Shown piece by piece: positions 5,544 to 5,887 of a stretch of DNA of 5,887 nt; the first letter of the stretch is position 1; each line of letters begins with the position of its first letter. The DNA lies in the NCBI GenBank assembly GCA_002478955.1, contig DLKK01000085.1, positions 763 to 6,649 on the forward strand, read 5' to 3'. Position numbers and translations under genes: made by a program. The notes beneath the pieces are model-generated. The model saw only the letters and a list, made by a program, of their open reading frames with translations, made no database searches and was not told the origin of the DNA. This DNA comes from Treponema sp. UBA7590 (GTDB lineage: Bacteria > Spirochaetota > Spirochaetia > Treponematales > Treponemataceae).

Positions 5544-5887
5544 ACAACTGATTTTTTCGAGTATTACTTCTTATCAAGTTGTTATGAACAGGGAGTTTCA
5601 GAAGAAACTGTTTACAAGTTATTTCTTGAAAAAGTAATTGCAGATTATCCTTATGAAAAATTTCCTTGTTCGTTGACTATAAGTGCTTTTCAGAAATATA
5701 TACTTGCAAAATACAAAATAGAAATACCTCCAACCTTTATAAAATCATTGTTATTAAAAATAGAAGGTCATAATTCAGAATTCAAATTAAAGAAAGATGT
5801 TGTTACTTTTATAAAAGAACCTATAGCTTTGCAAGAAAAGTATAAATTCCAACAGAAAAACTTAGATGATACAACAAGAAAAATATA
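5541..5887 (+). CDS. Unknown protein, N-terminal part (3' partial)
   Basis: The frame is open to the end of the window, giving at least 115 residues from ATG 5541. The GAGGAG at 5523-5528 lies 12 nt before this ATG, which is long. An in-frame TTG at 5535 has a 6-nt spacer and may be the true start, adding two residues. I do not recognise the family. The visible part is soluble and mostly helical by eye, starting TTDFFEYYFLSSCYEQGVS, then a helix/turn pattern SAFQKYILAKYKIEIPP (about 49-65) that could be a small winged-helix or similar module, and then a lysine-rich stretch. There is no signal peptide or membrane segment. The gene is AT-rich (28% and 22% GC in lines 5641 and 5701), unlike the glycan genes. 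It has its own promoter and palindromic operator upstream, so it begins a new transcription unit. A defence or toxin-type role is a guess from context. Confidence 0.75.
   Translation, partial: MTTDFFEYYFLSSCYEQGVSEETVYKLFLEKVIADYPYEKFPCSLTISAFQKYILAKYKIEIPPTFIKSLLLKIEGHNSEFKLKKDVVTFIKEPIALQEKYKFQQKNLDDTTRKI

Noticed and set aside
1..5887. CRISPR array, tRNA/rRNA, insertion sequence or transposase
   Set aside because: I saw no spaced direct repeats, no tRNA-like fold and no transposase motifs or paired terminal inverted repeats in the window.

Overview
The window is a chromosomal stretch of low-GC bacterial DNA. It carries the end of a cell-surface polysaccharide (capsule, EPS or O-unit type) gene cluster running into accessory, probably defence-type, genes. 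All convincing genes are on the + strand. Gene style, roughly 40% GC in the glycan genes and dense overlapping ORFs suggest an anaerobic host-associated bacterium. A spirochaete such as Treponema is my guess, but nothing in the window proves it.

Layout. (1) 1-1137: the C-terminal end of a polysaccharide pyruvyl transferase (the gene starts before the window) reads without a stop into a complete DUF2971 domain. A strong ribosome binding site and ATG at 298 could also let DUF2971 be made separately. (2) 1140-1301: a 53-codon ORF that looks like the amputated N-terminus of a glycosyltransferase. Its last codons supply the Shine-Dalgarno sequence of the next gene. (3) 1298-4305: a tight three-gene glycan block: a GT4 glycosyltransferase, an EpsG/Wzy-like polytopic membrane protein (candidate polymerase) and a GT2 rhamnosyltransferase-like enzyme. 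(4) 4361-5347: a 328-aa protein with a PD-(D/E)XK nuclease core including a RecB-like QxxxY motif. (5) 5348-5534: the only sizeable intergenic region, with a near-consensus sigma-70 promoter woven into a perfect 12-bp inverted repeat (likely an operator). (6) 5541 (or 5535) to the window end: the 5' part of an AT-rich gene of unknown function.

How the genes fit. The two glycosyltransferases would extend a lipid-linked repeat unit on the cytoplasmic side, the EpsG/Wzy-like protein would polymerise or process it, and the pyruvyl transferase would add a ketal pyruvate. The glycan genes show no promoter or terminator between them and are probably transcribed from upstream of the window. Base composition is mosaic. 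The DUF2971 to remnant segment (about 230-1290) and the last gene are very AT-rich (20-33% GC in the 60-base lines I counted), whereas the first line of the window counts 42% and one line of the GT4 gene 53%. This suggests that the DUF2971 segment was imported into the glycan cluster, leaving scars at both ends, and that the last gene belongs to another accessory module.

The observations most worth checking are the pyruvyl-transferase/DUF2971 read-through fusion, the remnant ORF whose Gly-Gly codons double as a GGAGG ribosome binding site, the nuclease-like gene next to an unknown gene with its own palindrome-embedded promoter, and the unknown gene itself.
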